From: Sphingomonas sanxanigenens
Lineage (GTDB): Bacteria > Pseudomonadota > Alphaproteobacteria > Sphingomonadales > Sphingomonadaceae
Reading direction: 5' to 3'
Assembly (NCBI GenBank): GCA_003240855.1
Contig: QFNN01000028.1
Coordinates: 1 to 28,670, forward strand
Length of the DNA stretch: 28,670 bases
Both the position numbers and the translations under genes were made by a program. Shown here piece after piece: positions 8,096 to 15,908 of the stretch. How positions within the stretch are numbered: the stretch's first letter is position 1; each line of letters starts with the position of its first letter. Below the pieces are notes generated by a model. It was not told the origin of the DNA, made no database searches, and worked only from the letters and a program-made list of their open reading frames with translations.

Positions 8096-9064
8096 TTAAG
8101 CGATCGCGGCGGATTTTTCCACAGGCAGGCAACCGAGCGCGCTCAGCGTCGTGCGCAGCGCCTCGACCAGCGGCGTATGCGGCTCGGCGCCGATCGCTGC
8201 GACGAGGCTGCGATTGTCGAGCGCGACGGGATGACGCCAATAGGCTTCCATCTCGATCATCTCGCGCATCGTGGGGTTGAATGGCGCTATCAGCGGCAGT
8301 AGCCGCCAGGGCAGGCGCCGCGTCTTCAAGCCCCGAATCCCCGCCGCTGCGCCGATCGCATCAACGAAATCATGCCCGTTCGCATCCCAATATCCGGCGA
8401 AATGGAAGCGCGCGAAGGCCGGCAGTTGCGCTTCGCGATCAAGCAGCCGGGCGAAGGTCTCGGCTACATCAGGCAGATAGGCCCAAGCGTGGCCGATGCC
8501 GGGCGCGCCGGGATAAAGCACGGACTTTAGCTGCTGTCCCGGCCGCACCATTCCTTGAGACAGCCAGCTATTGCCTGCGCGCGGCCCGAAATAATCGCCG
8601 GCGCGCACGATCATAGCGCGCATGCCATCCGCGCAGGCCGCCGCGATCCGGCGCTCCATCTCGACGCGGATCGCCCCTTTTCGCGTCTGCGGATGCTGCG
8701 GCGAATCGGGAGCGGCGACGGGCGTCGCTGCGGGATCGAAATTGTAGATTGTGCCGGGCAGCAGAAGGCGAGCGCTTGCCGAGCGTGCGGCGGCGATGCT
8801 GTTGTCAATCATTGGCAGCACGAGCTGCCCCCAGTCGCGATAGCCCGGCGGGTTGACGGCGTGGACGATCACGTCGACTTGGGCCGCCGCGTCGACCACC
8901 GTCGCGCGATCCATTGCGTCGCCTTGCCGCCAGTCGATCGGCAGCAGTGCGGGCTGCGGTGTCCGGGCAAGGGCGCGGACGCGCCAGCCGCCAGCGATCA
9001 GCGTTCGGGTGATTTCCCCGCCAATGCCGCCGGTCGCGCCGAGAATAAGAGCCGTGCGTTCCAT
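8096..9064 (-). CDS. NAD(P)-dependent extended SDR / NAD-dependent epimerase-like oxidoreductase
   Basis: The 322-residue protein has an N-terminal Rossmann fold with the glycine motif LGATGGIGGEI (residues 8-18). VDVIVHAVNPPGYRDW is a typical strand-4 region of atypical or extended SDRs. The usual YxxxK is not obvious, so it may be an NmrA-like or divergent member. The substrate is unknown. It diverges from a LysR-type regulator, which probably controls it, and heads a leftward operon with rlmN directly adjacent. An AGGAGA ribosome binding site lies just ahead of the ATG, which supports this start. Confidence 0.85.
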   Translation of the reverse strand: MERTALILGATGGIGGEITRTLIAGGWRVRALARTPQPALLPIDWRQGDAMDRATVVDAAAQVDVIVHAVNPPGYRDWGQLVLPMIDNSIAAARSASARLLLPGTIYNFDPAATPVAAPDSPQHPQTRKGAIRVEMERRIAAACADGMRAMIVRAGDYFGPRAGNSWLSQGMVRPGQQLKSVLYPGAPGIGHAWAYLPDVAETFARLLDREAQLPAFARFHFAGYWDANGHDFVDAIGAAAGIRGLKTRRLPWRLLPLIAPFNPTMREMIEMEAYWRHPVALDNRSLVAAIGAEPHTPLVEALRTTLSALGCLPVEKSAAIA

Positions 9065-9105
9065 CTTCGATCTCCTTCCCGCGATCGATAGAGCGCCTCA
9101 CATCT

Positions 9106-9134
9106 GTATAAAATTGCCGAATCTATTTAGTCCA
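9106..9134 (-). promoter_or_regulatory. putative promoter of the SDR gene with an internal AT-rich dyad
   Basis: Leftward, TGGACT (9134-9129) and TTATAC (9111-9106) are separated by 17 bases. A dyad AAAT-N10-ATTT (9111-9128) sits almost entirely inside the spacer, a suitable place for the divergent LysR-type regulator to act. It is not an exact T-N11-A box. This short intergenic stretch is markedly AT-rich relative to its surroundings. Confidence 0.35.
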
Positions 9135-9148
9135 CTTAAAGAAAATCT

Positions 9149-10045
9149 ATGAATAATGCCGATTGGGAACAGCAACGCGCTTTCCTCGCAGTCCTGCGTA
9201 CCGGCAGCCTGTCCGGTGCCGCGCGACAGCTAGGCATCGCGCAGCCAACGGTGCGAGCGCGGATTGAAGCGCTTGAAAATGCGTTGAGTGTAGCGCTCTT
9301 CACGCGCTCGCCGGGCGGTCTCGCGCCCACTGACATGGCGCTGTCGCTCGCCCGCCCGGCCGAGGCGATGGCCTATGCGTCGGATGACTTCATCCGCACT
9401 GCTTCGGCCGCAGTCGGCGATCCGGCGGGCGTCGTCCGGCTGTCGGCAAGCGAGGTGATAGCGGTCGAAGTTCTGCCGCCTATCCTCGCCCGGTTGCGCG
9501 AGACGGCGCCGGGCATCTCGATCACGCTTGCCGCCACCAACCGCAACGAGGATCTGTTGCGGCGCGAAGCCGACATCGCGATCCGCATGGTTCGCCCGAC
9601 CCAAGCCGGGCTCGTCGCGCGCGGGCTTGGTGCAGTCGTGCTCGGCATCCATGCTCACCGCGCCTATCTCGATCGCCATGGCTGGCCTGCCGATCTCGCA
9701 GCGTGCGAGGATCATGCGTTGATCGGCGTGGAGACGGATAATCCTATCGTGCGCCAGCTTGCCGCGCTTGGCCTTCCGGTCGATCGCTTCGCTTTTCGCA
9801 CGGACAGCGATCTTGCCAGCCTTGCGGCGATCCGCGCCGGGCTGGGCATCGGCATCTGTCAGGTCGCGCTCGCCGCACGCGAGCCGGATATTGTGCGTCT
9901 GTTCCCCGACAGCTTCGCGCTGGGCCTTGATAGCTGGGTGGTGATGCACGAGGATCTGCGCGGCGTTGCGCGCATGCGTCTCGTGTTCGATGCGTTGGCC
10001 GCAGGGCTGATCGCTTATGTAGCGGAAGGGGGGGCAGTGCGCTGA
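9149..10045 (+). CDS. LysR-type transcriptional regulator
   Basis: The 298-residue regulator has a typical LysR-family length. The N-terminal winged helix-turn-helix is clear (residues 7-65; FLAVLRTGSLSGAARQLGIA, then QPTVRARIEALE). The periplasmic-binding-protein-like effector domain follows from about 90 to 295, with GLGIGICQVALA as the usual late motif. It is divergent from the SDR gene across 84 bp, the classic arrangement for a LysR regulator and its target. A weak sigma70-like pair (TTGCCG at 9114, TAAAGA at 9137) would place the RNA start at or near the ATG. No strong ribosome binding site is seen. Its 3' end overlaps the convergent ACT-domain gene by 31 bp. Confidence 0.95.
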   Translation: MNNADWEQQRAFLAVLRTGSLSGAARQLGIAQPTVRARIEALENALSVALFTRSPGGLAPTDMALSLARPAEAMAYASDDFIRTASAAVGDPAGVVRLSASEVIAVEVLPPILARLRETAPGISITLAATNRNEDLLRREADIAIRMVRPTQAGLVARGLGAVVLGIHAHRAYLDRHGWPADLAACEDHALIGVETDNPIVRQLAALGLPVDRFAFRTDSDLASLAAIRAGLGIGICQVALAAREPDIVRLFPDSFALGLDSWVVMHEDLRGVARMRLVFDALAAGLIAYVAEGGAVR

Positions 10046-10443
10046 AGCGCCTCGAGGATCGCCAGGGCCTCTTCTGCGTGCGCGAGCGGCACGAAAACAT
10101 GGTCGTGATGAAAAGCCGCAATCATGTTGCAGGCGATGCCGGCTCCGGCGAGCGCCGATGCGACGGCGGCGGTCAACCCAACTCCGTCGAGAGCGGAATA
10201 GACGTTGAGCGTGATCCGCGCCATCGGCTGGTCGATGGTGAAGCCCAGTCGCTCGGCGTCGCCGGCCGTCAGGATCAGGCTGATCCCCTCGGCCTCGCGG
10301 AACATGCCCGTCGCCAGCGGCAGCGCTTCCGCCGCCAGCGCGCCGTTGGTTGCCGAGCAGAAGGCATAGGTCTCGCCATCCAGCACTGGCGTCATGCCGG
10401 CGATCATCGCGTGGCCGTCGCGGAGGATGTCCGGCCCGCTCAA
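10015..10443 (-). CDS. ACT-domain protein (COG3602 / ACT_3-like)
   Basis: The 142-residue protein resembles small stand-alone ACT proteins. Its N-terminal block MTPVLDGETYAFCS matches the usual family opening, followed by a domain with GLTAAVASALAGAGIACNMI and AFHHDHVFVP. ACT modules bind amino acids as regulatory ligands, but the ligand and partner here are unknown. The TTG at 10443 is preferred over the ATG at 10407. It forms a TTGA overlap with the upstream stop and gives the N-terminal length typical of the family. It is the last gene of a three-gene chain with an IalB-like protein and a histidine phosphatase. The 3' end overlaps lysR by 31 bp. Confidence 0.85.
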   Translation of the reverse strand: MSGPDILRDGHAMIAGMTPVLDGETYAFCSATNGALAAEALPLATGMFREAEGISLILTAGDAERLGFTIDQPMARITLNVYSALDGVGLTAAVASALAGAGIACNMIAAFHHDHVFVPLAHAEEALAILEALQRTAPPSAT

Positions 10444-10919
10444 CGCCGCGCGCAGCCCAGCGCGGCGGCGTCGATCGCCGTCGCCGCGCCGCGCAGGCGA
10501 TAGGCGTCGGCGAAGGCGCCGCCATTTTTGCCTGTCGCTTCCACGCTCATGCTCGTCGCGCTGCGCATAGCGGCGACGATCCGGGCATCAGCGCGCGCGT
10601 CGGGCGCCCAGGCGTCTGTCGTCCCCGCGACCAGCTCGAAACTGTGGTCGCCGATGTGCAGCGTCACCGCGGTGCCCGGCCGCCGCGCGTGGCTCAGCCG
10701 GATCGCGACCTGGTTGCGCTGGCCGACCGTCGGCCAGAAGGCGACGCTGGCGAAGGGCTTCCATTCGCCGTCGCTTCGCCTGACGGGCTGGGCGATGGCG
10801 AAGCAACGCGGCGGTTTGGCGTCGCGAAATGCGCCCCAGCCCTCGAACACGCCCAGCGAATCGCGCGCAGCGGCGGGGGCCGCGACCGCGATCAGCAAAA
10901 GCCCCCCAAGCAGCTTCAC
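10440..10919 (-). CDS. secreted protein, possibly of the invasion-associated locus B (IalB) type
   Basis: The start is the GTG at 10919, giving 159 residues with a short signal peptide (MKLLGGLLLIAVAAPAAARD). The mature part reads like IalB-type proteins: an early FEGWGAF then PPRCFAIAQPV, a beta-rich SFELVAGTTDAWAPD, and a late Cys in LGCARR that could pair with the first. The family assignment is by general layout only and is uncertain. The GTG overlaps the TGA of the histidine phosphatase as GTGA, and its own TGA overlaps the next start as TTGA, so all three genes appear translationally coupled. IalB proteins are periplasmic or envelope-associated and mostly uncharacterised outside Bartonella. 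Confidence 0.7.
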   Translation of the reverse strand: MKLLGGLLLIAVAAPAAARDSLGVFEGWGAFRDAKPPRCFAIAQPVRRSDGEWKPFASVAFWPTVGQRNQVAIRLSHARRPGTAVTLHIGDHSFELVAGTTDAWAPDARADARIVAAMRSATSMSVEATGKNGGAFADAYRLRGAATAIDAAALGCARR

Positions 10920-11551
10920 GCCGGCGCTTTCCCCGTCCCCAGATGAGCGATGGTTTCGCGACCATCCTCGATCATCGCGATGCTGCCCTGCGGCAGTCCG
11001 CCCGCGACGCACGCCTTCAATACCGGGTCGAACGCCGCGCCGGTCAGCATGCCGCGCAATACGCGGCTGGTGATGCCGTGGCTGACGACCAGCCGGTCGC
11101 CCGGCTCGTCCTGCGTGTCGTCGAGCCAGCTTCGCAGCCGCGCGGCGATGTCGTCATACCATTCGCCCCCCGGTGCGCGCGCGCTGAACAACCCGGTGGC
11201 GCGGTCGACGATTGATCCATGTTCCGCCATGACGTCATGATAATAGCGGCCGCCCCAGTCGCCCATGTCGATTTCCAGCAGCCGAGCGTCGGTCCGCGTC
11301 GCGTGCCAGTCCAGCTCCAGATGCTCGGCGATGATCGCCAGAGTCTGCAGTGCGCGCCCCGCAGTCGACGACCATAAAGCGATCGCCGGCTTCGCGCCCA
11401 GCATTCGGCGCAGCGCCGCGCCCATCTCGTCGGCCTGCGCGAATCCGGCGCGGGTCAGCGGCGTATGCGGATGTTCGCCCTGCAGCCGGTGGGCTGCGTT
11501 GAACACGGTTTCGCCGTGGCGGGCGATGAACAGGCGGCTGGTCGTCGTCAT
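10916..11551 (-). CDS. histidine phosphatase family protein (phosphoglycerate mutase-like)
   Basis: The 211-residue enzyme has the catalytic RHG motif near the start (LFIARHGETVFNA; His in RHGE is the phosphate acceptor). It also has a second conserved His in VVSHGITSRVLRG and an Arg/Glu pair in STAGRALQT and LEIDMGDW. Members dephosphorylate sugar phosphates, cofactor precursors or other small substrates; the substrate here cannot be told. ATG at 11551 is chosen over an in-frame ATG at 11563. A GAGG sequence at 11561-11558 is correctly placed for 11551, and the RHG motif then sits at the usual distance. It is first in the coupled trio with the IalB-like and ACT genes. Confidence 0.93.
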   Translation of the reverse strand: MTTTSRLFIARHGETVFNAAHRLQGEHPHTPLTRAGFAQADEMGAALRRMLGAKPAIALWSSTAGRALQTLAIIAEHLELDWHATRTDARLLEIDMGDWGGRYYHDVMAEHGSIVDRATGLFSARAPGGEWYDDIAARLRSWLDDTQDEPGDRLVVSHGITSRVLRGMLTGAAFDPVLKACVAGGLPQGSIAMIEDGRETIAHLGTGKAPA

Positions 11552-11593
11552 GGCTCGCCTCATCCCGCGATTGTTGCCGCGATGCAACAGGCC

Positions 11594-11665
11594 AACCTCG
11601 TTGTCTGAGGTTCATGCAACGGAACTGTCACATATGCGATTGGCGGCCACCCCGTTGATTCGGGG
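11594..11665 (+). promoter_or_regulatory. leader region of the outer-membrane protein gene with two small inverted repeats
   Basis: Two short dyads precede the barrel gene. AACCTC (11594-11599) pairs with GAGGTT (11607-11612), and CCCCG (11650-11654) pairs with CGGGG (11661-11665). The second ends 8 bases before an AAGGAG ribosome binding site (11674-11679), itself 10 bases before the ATG at 11690. They may be operator or mRNA-stability elements; nothing more can be said. Confidence 0.35.
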
Positions 11666-11689
11666 CGAATACCAAGGAGTACCCCTCAA

Positions 11690-12271
11690 ATGCGTAACAT
11701 CATCATTGCCGCCCTCTTCGCCACGGTTGCCGCCAGCCCCGCGCTCGCGCAGTCGGATGCCGCGCCGTTCACCGGCCCGCGCATCGAGGCGCTCGTTGGC
11801 TGGGATCACCCGGTCACGCCGGCAGGCAAGGATAACGGTTTCGCCTATGGCGTCGGCGCCGGCTATGATTACCAGATCGGCCGCGCTGTGATCGGCGGCG
11901 AGATCGAATGGTCGGATTCGACGGCGAAGCAGTGCGCCAATGGCGTCAGCGTCGCCAATGACCGTCTGTGCGTCGGCACGGGCCGCGACCTCTATGTCGG
12001 CGGCCGCGTCGGCGTCGCCGTCACGCCCAAGACCCTCATCTACGGCAAGGTCGGTTACACCAACGCCCAGGCGCGCCTGCGCTACACCGGCGTTGCGGGC
12101 GGCCCCGCCACCTTCCGTGCGCACGACAATCTCGATGGCGTGCGCGTCGGCGCGGGCATCGAGCAGAAGCTGACCCATGGCACCTACATCAAGGCGGAGT
12201 ATCGCTACTCCAACTATGAACAGGGCTATGAGCGCCACCAGATCCTGGGCGGCCTCGGCGTCCGCTTCTGA
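11690..12271 (+). CDS. outer-membrane beta-barrel protein (OmpA-like small porin family)
   Basis: The 193-residue precursor has a signal peptide ending at ALA-Q (about residue 21). The mature part alternates short hydrophobic and polar strands, as in 8-stranded barrels (FAYGVGAGYDYQIG, LYVGGRVGVAV, LIYGKVGYTNA, GVRVGAGIEQKL, YIKAEYRYSNY). The last residue is Phe in GGLGVRF, the usual C-terminal signal for BAM-mediated insertion. Two Cys (QCANG, LCVGT) probably form a disulfide in an extracellular loop. A strong AAGGAG and a strong intrinsic terminator (12292-12330) bracket it as a single-gene unit, consistent with high expression. The function is structural or unknown. Confidence 0.92.
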   Translation: MRNIIIAALFATVAASPALAQSDAAPFTGPRIEALVGWDHPVTPAGKDNGFAYGVGAGYDYQIGRAVIGGEIEWSDSTAKQCANGVSVANDRLCVGTGRDLYVGGRVGVAVTPKTLIYGKVGYTNAQARLRYTGVAGGPATFRAHDNLDGVRVGAGIEQKLTHGTYIKAEYRYSNYEQGYERHQILGGLGVRF

Positions 12272-12291
12272 AACACGGCTTCAAAACTGTG

Positions 12292-12330
12292 AGAAAAGGG
12301 GGTCGGGGCGCTTGCTCCGGCCCCTTTTCT
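12292..12330 (+). terminator. strong intrinsic terminator after the outer-membrane protein gene
   Basis: AGAAAAGGGG (12292-12301) pairs fully with CCCCTTTTCT (12321-12330). An inner CGGGGC/GCTCCG stem closes a GCTT loop, making one long hairpin. The 3' arm itself carries the TTTT. The A/T-symmetric arms mean it could also work leftward, but the useful direction is rightward, separating the barrel gene from dnaN. Confidence 0.85.
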
Positions 12331-12417
12331 CGTTAATGAAGTTGACCCGGGATCGCGGCCTTGCATTTGGCCCGCCCGGCTCATGCATGTTGGGGCCGGG
12401 AGGCTCCGGGGGAAGAA

Positions 12418-13530
12418 ATGAAGGCGACGATCGAACGCGCAACGCTGCTCAAGAGCCTCAGCCACGTCCAGTCGGTGGTCGAGCGGCGCAATACCATTCC
12501 GATCCTGTCGAACGTGCTGATCGAGGCGACGGCCGATGGCGCGATTCGCCTGATGGCGACCGACCTCGACCTGCAGATCGTCGAGACGGTGGCGGCGGCG
12601 GTCGACCAGCCGGGCGCGACGACGATCTCGGCGCACACGCTGTTCGATATCGCGCGCAAGCTGCCCGAGGGCAGCCAGGTCGATCTCCACGCCGCCGACG
12701 GCAAGATGCAGATCAACGCGGGCCGCGCGCGCTTCAGCCTCGCCACGCTCCCGCGCGACGATTTCCCGGTGATCGCCGAGGGCGAGCTGCCGACGAAGTT
12801 CGAGCTGCCGGCGGCGACGCTGCGCCAGATCATCGACAGCACGCGCTTCGCCATCTCGACCGAAGAGACGCGCTATTATCTGAACGGCATCTTCCTCCAC
12901 GTCGCCGACGACGGCCAGCCGGTGCTCAAGGCGGCGGCGACCGACGGGCACCGCCTCGCGCGCGTCACGGTGCCGCGCCCTGACGGCGCCGAAGGCATGC
13001 CCGACGTGATCATTCCGCGGAAATGCGTGGCCGAGCTCCGCAAACTGCTCGATGAAGTCGATGGCACGGTCGAAGTCTCGCTGTCGCCGACCAAGATCCG
13101 CTTCGGCCTCGGCGCCGCGATCCTCACTTCCAAGCTGATCGACGGCACTTTCCCGGATTATTCGCGCGTCATCCCCACGGGCAATGACAAGCTGCTGAAG
13201 CTCGATCCGAAAAGCTTCATGGAAGGCGTGGATCGCGTGGCGACCATCGCCAGCGAAAAGACCCGCGCGGTCAAGATGGCCCTCGATCGCGACAAGATCA
13301 CGCTCTCGGTCACTTCGCCGGAAAATGGCACGGCGGCTGAGGAAGTGCCGGGCGAATATGCCGCCCAGTCGTTCGAGATCGGCTTCAACGCGCGCTATCT
13401 GCTCGATATTCTCGGCCAGATCGAAGGCGATGTCGTCGAAGTCCACCTTGCCGACGCCGCCGCGCCGACGCTCATCCGCGAAAATGACAAGTCGGCCGCG
13501 CTCTACGTCCTGATGCCGATGCGCGTCTGA
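12418..13530 (+). CDS. dnaN: DNA polymerase III beta subunit (sliding clamp)
   Basis: The 370-residue clamp has the normal family length and three repeated clamp domains (about 1-120, 130-245, 250-370). Diagnostic segments are VERRNTIPILSNVLIEA, LFDIARKLPEGSQV, RYYLNGIFLHV, ATDGHRLARV, VIIPRKCVAELRKLL, DGTFPDYSRVIP and the terminal ALYVLMPMRV. ATG at 12418 is preferred over an upstream TTG. It begins the conserved fold and follows a purine-rich GGGGGAAG. A TTGACC at 12342 may be part of its promoter, but no clear -10 is seen. No dnaA is next to it. The next gene begins 1 bp after its stop. Confidence 0.98.
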   Translation: MKATIERATLLKSLSHVQSVVERRNTIPILSNVLIEATADGAIRLMATDLDLQIVETVAAAVDQPGATTISAHTLFDIARKLPEGSQVDLHAADGKMQINAGRARFSLATLPRDDFPVIAEGELPTKFELPAATLRQIIDSTRFAISTEETRYYLNGIFLHVADDGQPVLKAAATDGHRLARVTVPRPDGAEGMPDVIIPRKCVAELRKLLDEVDGTVEVSLSPTKIRFGLGAAILTSKLIDGTFPDYSRVIPTGNDKLLKLDPKSFMEGVDRVATIASEKTRAVKMALDRDKITLSVTSPENGTAAEEVPGEYAAQSFEIGFNARYLLDILGQIEGDVVEVHLADAAAPTLIRENDKSAALYVLMPMRV

Positions 13531-13531
13531 A

Positions 13532-14197
13532 TTGAGCGCAGGGGATCATAGCGCGTGCCCGAATTGCGGGCGTCCCGTTAAAGAGGGCGTGTTCTACGGT
13601 AATTTCATGCTGCGCGAGGATGCCGTGCGCGCAATTGCTTTGGCGCTCGATATCGACGCGTCCGCGCGTTGCCAAAAATGTGCGGAGCCGGTTGCGGAAA
13701 TCAACGAGGCTCTTAACCGGAAAATGGCGGCATTACAGCGATCTTTGGCGAGCAAATTGCCATTGATTCCAGTTGTTTCGATTCATTCTCCGGCGGGTTG
13801 GGATTATAGGTGCCTGGGCATTGTGACCGCGCAGTCGACGACGGGCACGGGTCTGTGGTCGGATGTCACGTCCGCTTTCACCGATCTGTTTGGCGCGCAG
13901 TCCAAAGTCTACAACAGCAAGATTCGGGATGGGGAAAATCTCTGCCTGGCGGCGGTGCGGATGCAGGCGCTGAAGCTGGGCGGCAACGCCGTGGTTGCCG
14001 CAGACATCGACTATGCAGAGGTCGGGGGCCAGCGGGCCATGCTTATGGTGTGCATGACAGGCACGGCGGTCCATCTGTCAAACACGGATGTGGTTGGCGA
14101 CGATCTGGGTGCAGTCACGCGGGAGATTGCCGACAATCTCCAGATGCTGGACGCGCTTGAGGCGGCGTATAAGCAAGTTAATACGGCTTTCTACTAG
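13532..14197 (+). CDS. zinc-ribbon plus YbjQ-like (heavy-metal-binding fold) protein
   Basis: The 221-residue protein starts at a TTG 1 bp after dnaN; no ATG or GTG lies upstream in frame. Cys9/Cys12 (CPNCG) and Cys47/Cys50 (CQKC) form two knuckles of a likely zinc ribbon. From about 75 to 185 the sequence follows the YbjQ pattern: GIVTAQSTTGTGLWSDV, then YNSKIRDGENLCLAAVRMQA, then LGGNAVVAADIDYAEV. YbjQ proteins form oligomers, and their biochemical role is poorly known. Base composition is clearly less GC-rich than dnaN or recF, suggesting later acquisition. No strong ribosome binding site precedes the TTG, so it may depend on dnaN translation. It is not a recognised replication protein. 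Confidence 0.85.
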   Translation: MSAGDHSACPNCGRPVKEGVFYGNFMLREDAVRAIALALDIDASARCQKCAEPVAEINEALNRKMAALQRSLASKLPLIPVVSIHSPAGWDYRCLGIVTAQSTTGTGLWSDVTSAFTDLFGAQSKVYNSKIRDGENLCLAAVRMQALKLGGNAVVAADIDYAEVGGQRAMLMVCMTGTAVHLSNTDVVGDDLGAVTREIADNLQMLDALEAAYKQVNTAFY

Positions 14198-14215
14198 AAG
14201 GGCGCGCCGGCCGCC

Positions 14216-14734
14216 TTACTGCGGGGCCGCCGGCGGCTTGCACCCGCGCGCGCGGCCGATTCCTTTCAGATAGCCTCGCCGCGTCAGCCCGGCCGACACT
14301 GCGACATTATATTGTTGCGACGCCTTGTCCGCCCCGGAGACGTAACGGACGATGCCGCGGAAGGGGATCAGGCTGTTGACCACCGCCTTGCCCACCGCGC
14401 CGGCGCCCTGTTCGCGCTTCTGGTCGCGATTGTCGGGCGGCGGCGGCGGTGCGTCGAAATCGTCGCCCAGCGCTTCGTCCAGCCCCGCGACGGCGGCGGC
14501 GATCGTCGCGCAGGTCCGCGTGTCGTCGGCGGAATAGGCATTGTCCACCGCGCGCGCCAACACGGGGGGAATATCCTTCTTCTTCAGGTTCACATCGTCG
14601 AGCGGCTGGGTGACGATATCTGCGGCGCGCTGTTCGCCGGTGGGGGGCGTCTGCGGCGGCTGGGCCAGACCGGTCGTCGCCATCGTCGTAAGCGCGATGA
14701 CGGCCGCAGCGCGGCTTGCGGTGCTGAGGGTCAT
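14216..14734 (-). CDS. secreted hypothetical protein
   Basis: ATG at 14734 is chosen because a GGGAG ribosome binding site lies 7-8 bases upstream and a signal peptide then begins at residue 1 (MTLSTASRAAAVIALTTMA, cleavage near GLAQ). The 172-residue product has a Pro-rich N-terminus after cleavage. It also has an alpha-helical part with one Cys (TRTCATIAAAV), an APPPPPDNRDQK hinge (about 100-115) and a C-terminal region with SLIPFRGIVRYVSGAD and RGCKPP. I do not recognise the family. It lies on the opposite strand between the YbjQ-like gene and recF, interrupting the dnaN-recF order. Confidence 0.8.
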   Translation of the reverse strand: MTLSTASRAAAVIALTTMATTGLAQPPQTPPTGEQRAADIVTQPLDDVNLKKKDIPPVLARAVDNAYSADDTRTCATIAAAVAGLDEALGDDFDAPPPPPDNRDQKREQGAGAVGKAVVNSLIPFRGIVRYVSGADKASQQYNVAVSAGLTRRGYLKGIGRARGCKPPAAPQ

Positions 14735-14834
14735 GATTCTGCTCCCTGCTTGTCCCCCTGATCTTGGGGTGCCTATGGCCGATAGGCAATACATGCCATT
14801 TGAGCGGTAGCGCCGCTTCGCCTACCAAGCGATC

Positions 14835-15902
14835 GTGTCGATCCTGCGTCTCGCCCTCTCCGATTTTAGGTCCTATGCCGATGCGCTCGTCGCGCCGGGG
14901 CCGGGGCTTGTCGTGCTGACGGGCGAAAACGGCGCGGGCAAGACCAATATATTGGAGGCGGTGTCGCTGCTCGCGCCGGGGCGGGGGCTGCGCGGCGCGG
15001 CCGTGACGGATATGGCGCGCACCGGCGGCGCTGGCGGCTTCTCGGTCGCGGCAAGGCTGTCAGGCGATGTTGATATCGGCACGGGCGCGCTCGCCGGCGC
15101 GCCCGAGCGCCGGGTCGTCCGCATCAACGGCGCGCAGGCTTCGGCGACGGCGCTTGGCGAATGGCTGTCGGTCCTCTGGCTCACCCCTGCGATGGATCGG
15201 CTGTTCCTCGAAGGCGCGGGGGGGCGGCGACGCTTCCTGGATCGACTGGTGCTCGCGCTGATGCCCGGCCACGCGGCGCACGCCACGCGCTACGAGGCGG
15301 CGATGCGCGCGCGCAACAAGCTGCTGGCGGAGGATCCGCGCCCCGATCCGGCCTGGCTCTCGGCGCTTGAGGCGCGCATGGCTGAGCATGGCTCCGAAAT
15401 CGCCGAGGCACGCGCGGTCACCGTCGGCGCGCTGGCTGAGCGGCTGGCGATCGCCCCCGAAGGCCCCTTCGCGCGCGCGGGCCTCGCGCTGGACGGGTGG
15501 GAGACGATCCCGGAAGGTGATTTCGCCGCCGCGCTCGCCGCCGGCCGCGCGCGCGACGCGGCGGCGGGGCGCACGCTTGCCGGCCCGCACCGCGCCGACC
15601 TCGTCGTCACGCATCTCGGCAAGGGCCAGCCCGCCGATCGCTGCTCGACGGGCGAGCAGAAGGCGCTGCTCCTCGGCATCGTCCTCGCCCATGCCGATCT
15701 CGTCGCCGAACGCATCGGTCGCCGACCGATCCTGCTGCTCGACGAAGTCGCCGCGCATCTCGATCCCAGCCGACGCGCCGTGCTCTTCGCGCGCCTCGCC
15801 GGCGGTGGCGGTCAGGTATGGATGACAGGCACCGAACCGTCGCTCTTCGCCGGCATCGGCGACGCGACGATGCTCGGCGTCGAGAATGGCAGGGTGACCT
15901 GA
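14835..15902 (+). CDS. recF: DNA replication and repair protein RecF
   Basis: RecF is an SMC-like ATPase that helps load RecA at gaps with RecO and RecR. The 355 residues start at a GTG (14835). Walker A GENGAGKTN lies at about 30-38, after the usual SDFRSYADA. The ABC signature is CSTGEQKALLLGIVLAHA, and Walker B is ILLLDEVAAHLD, followed by VWMTGTEPSLF. Length is close to the family norm. A weak ribosome binding site precedes it. It is separated from dnaN by two unrelated genes, one of them on the opposite strand. Confidence 0.96.
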   Translation: MSILRLALSDFRSYADALVAPGPGLVVLTGENGAGKTNILEAVSLLAPGRGLRGAAVTDMARTGGAGGFSVAARLSGDVDIGTGALAGAPERRVVRINGAQASATALGEWLSVLWLTPAMDRLFLEGAGGRRRFLDRLVLALMPGHAAHATRYEAAMRARNKLLAEDPRPDPAWLSALEARMAEHGSEIAEARAVTVGALAERLAIAPEGPFARAGLALDGWETIPEGDFAAALAAGRARDAAAGRTLAGPHRADLVVTHLGKGQPADRCSTGEQKALLLGIVLAHADLVAERIGRRPILLLDEVAAHLDPSRRAVLFARLAGGGGQVWMTGTEPSLFAGIGDATMLGVENGRVT

Positions 15903-15908
15903 ATCAGG

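Noticed and set aside
8115..8123. TTTTCCACA, one mismatch from a DnaA box
   Set aside because: It is a single copy at the coding end of the SDR gene, with no cluster or AT-rich unwinding region; a similar TTTCCACA near 22852 is also isolated.
11621..11656. GGAAC at 11621 as the -35 of an EcfG-type general stress promoter
   Set aside because: The next GTT is 28 bases away rather than 18-19, so the spacing does not fit.
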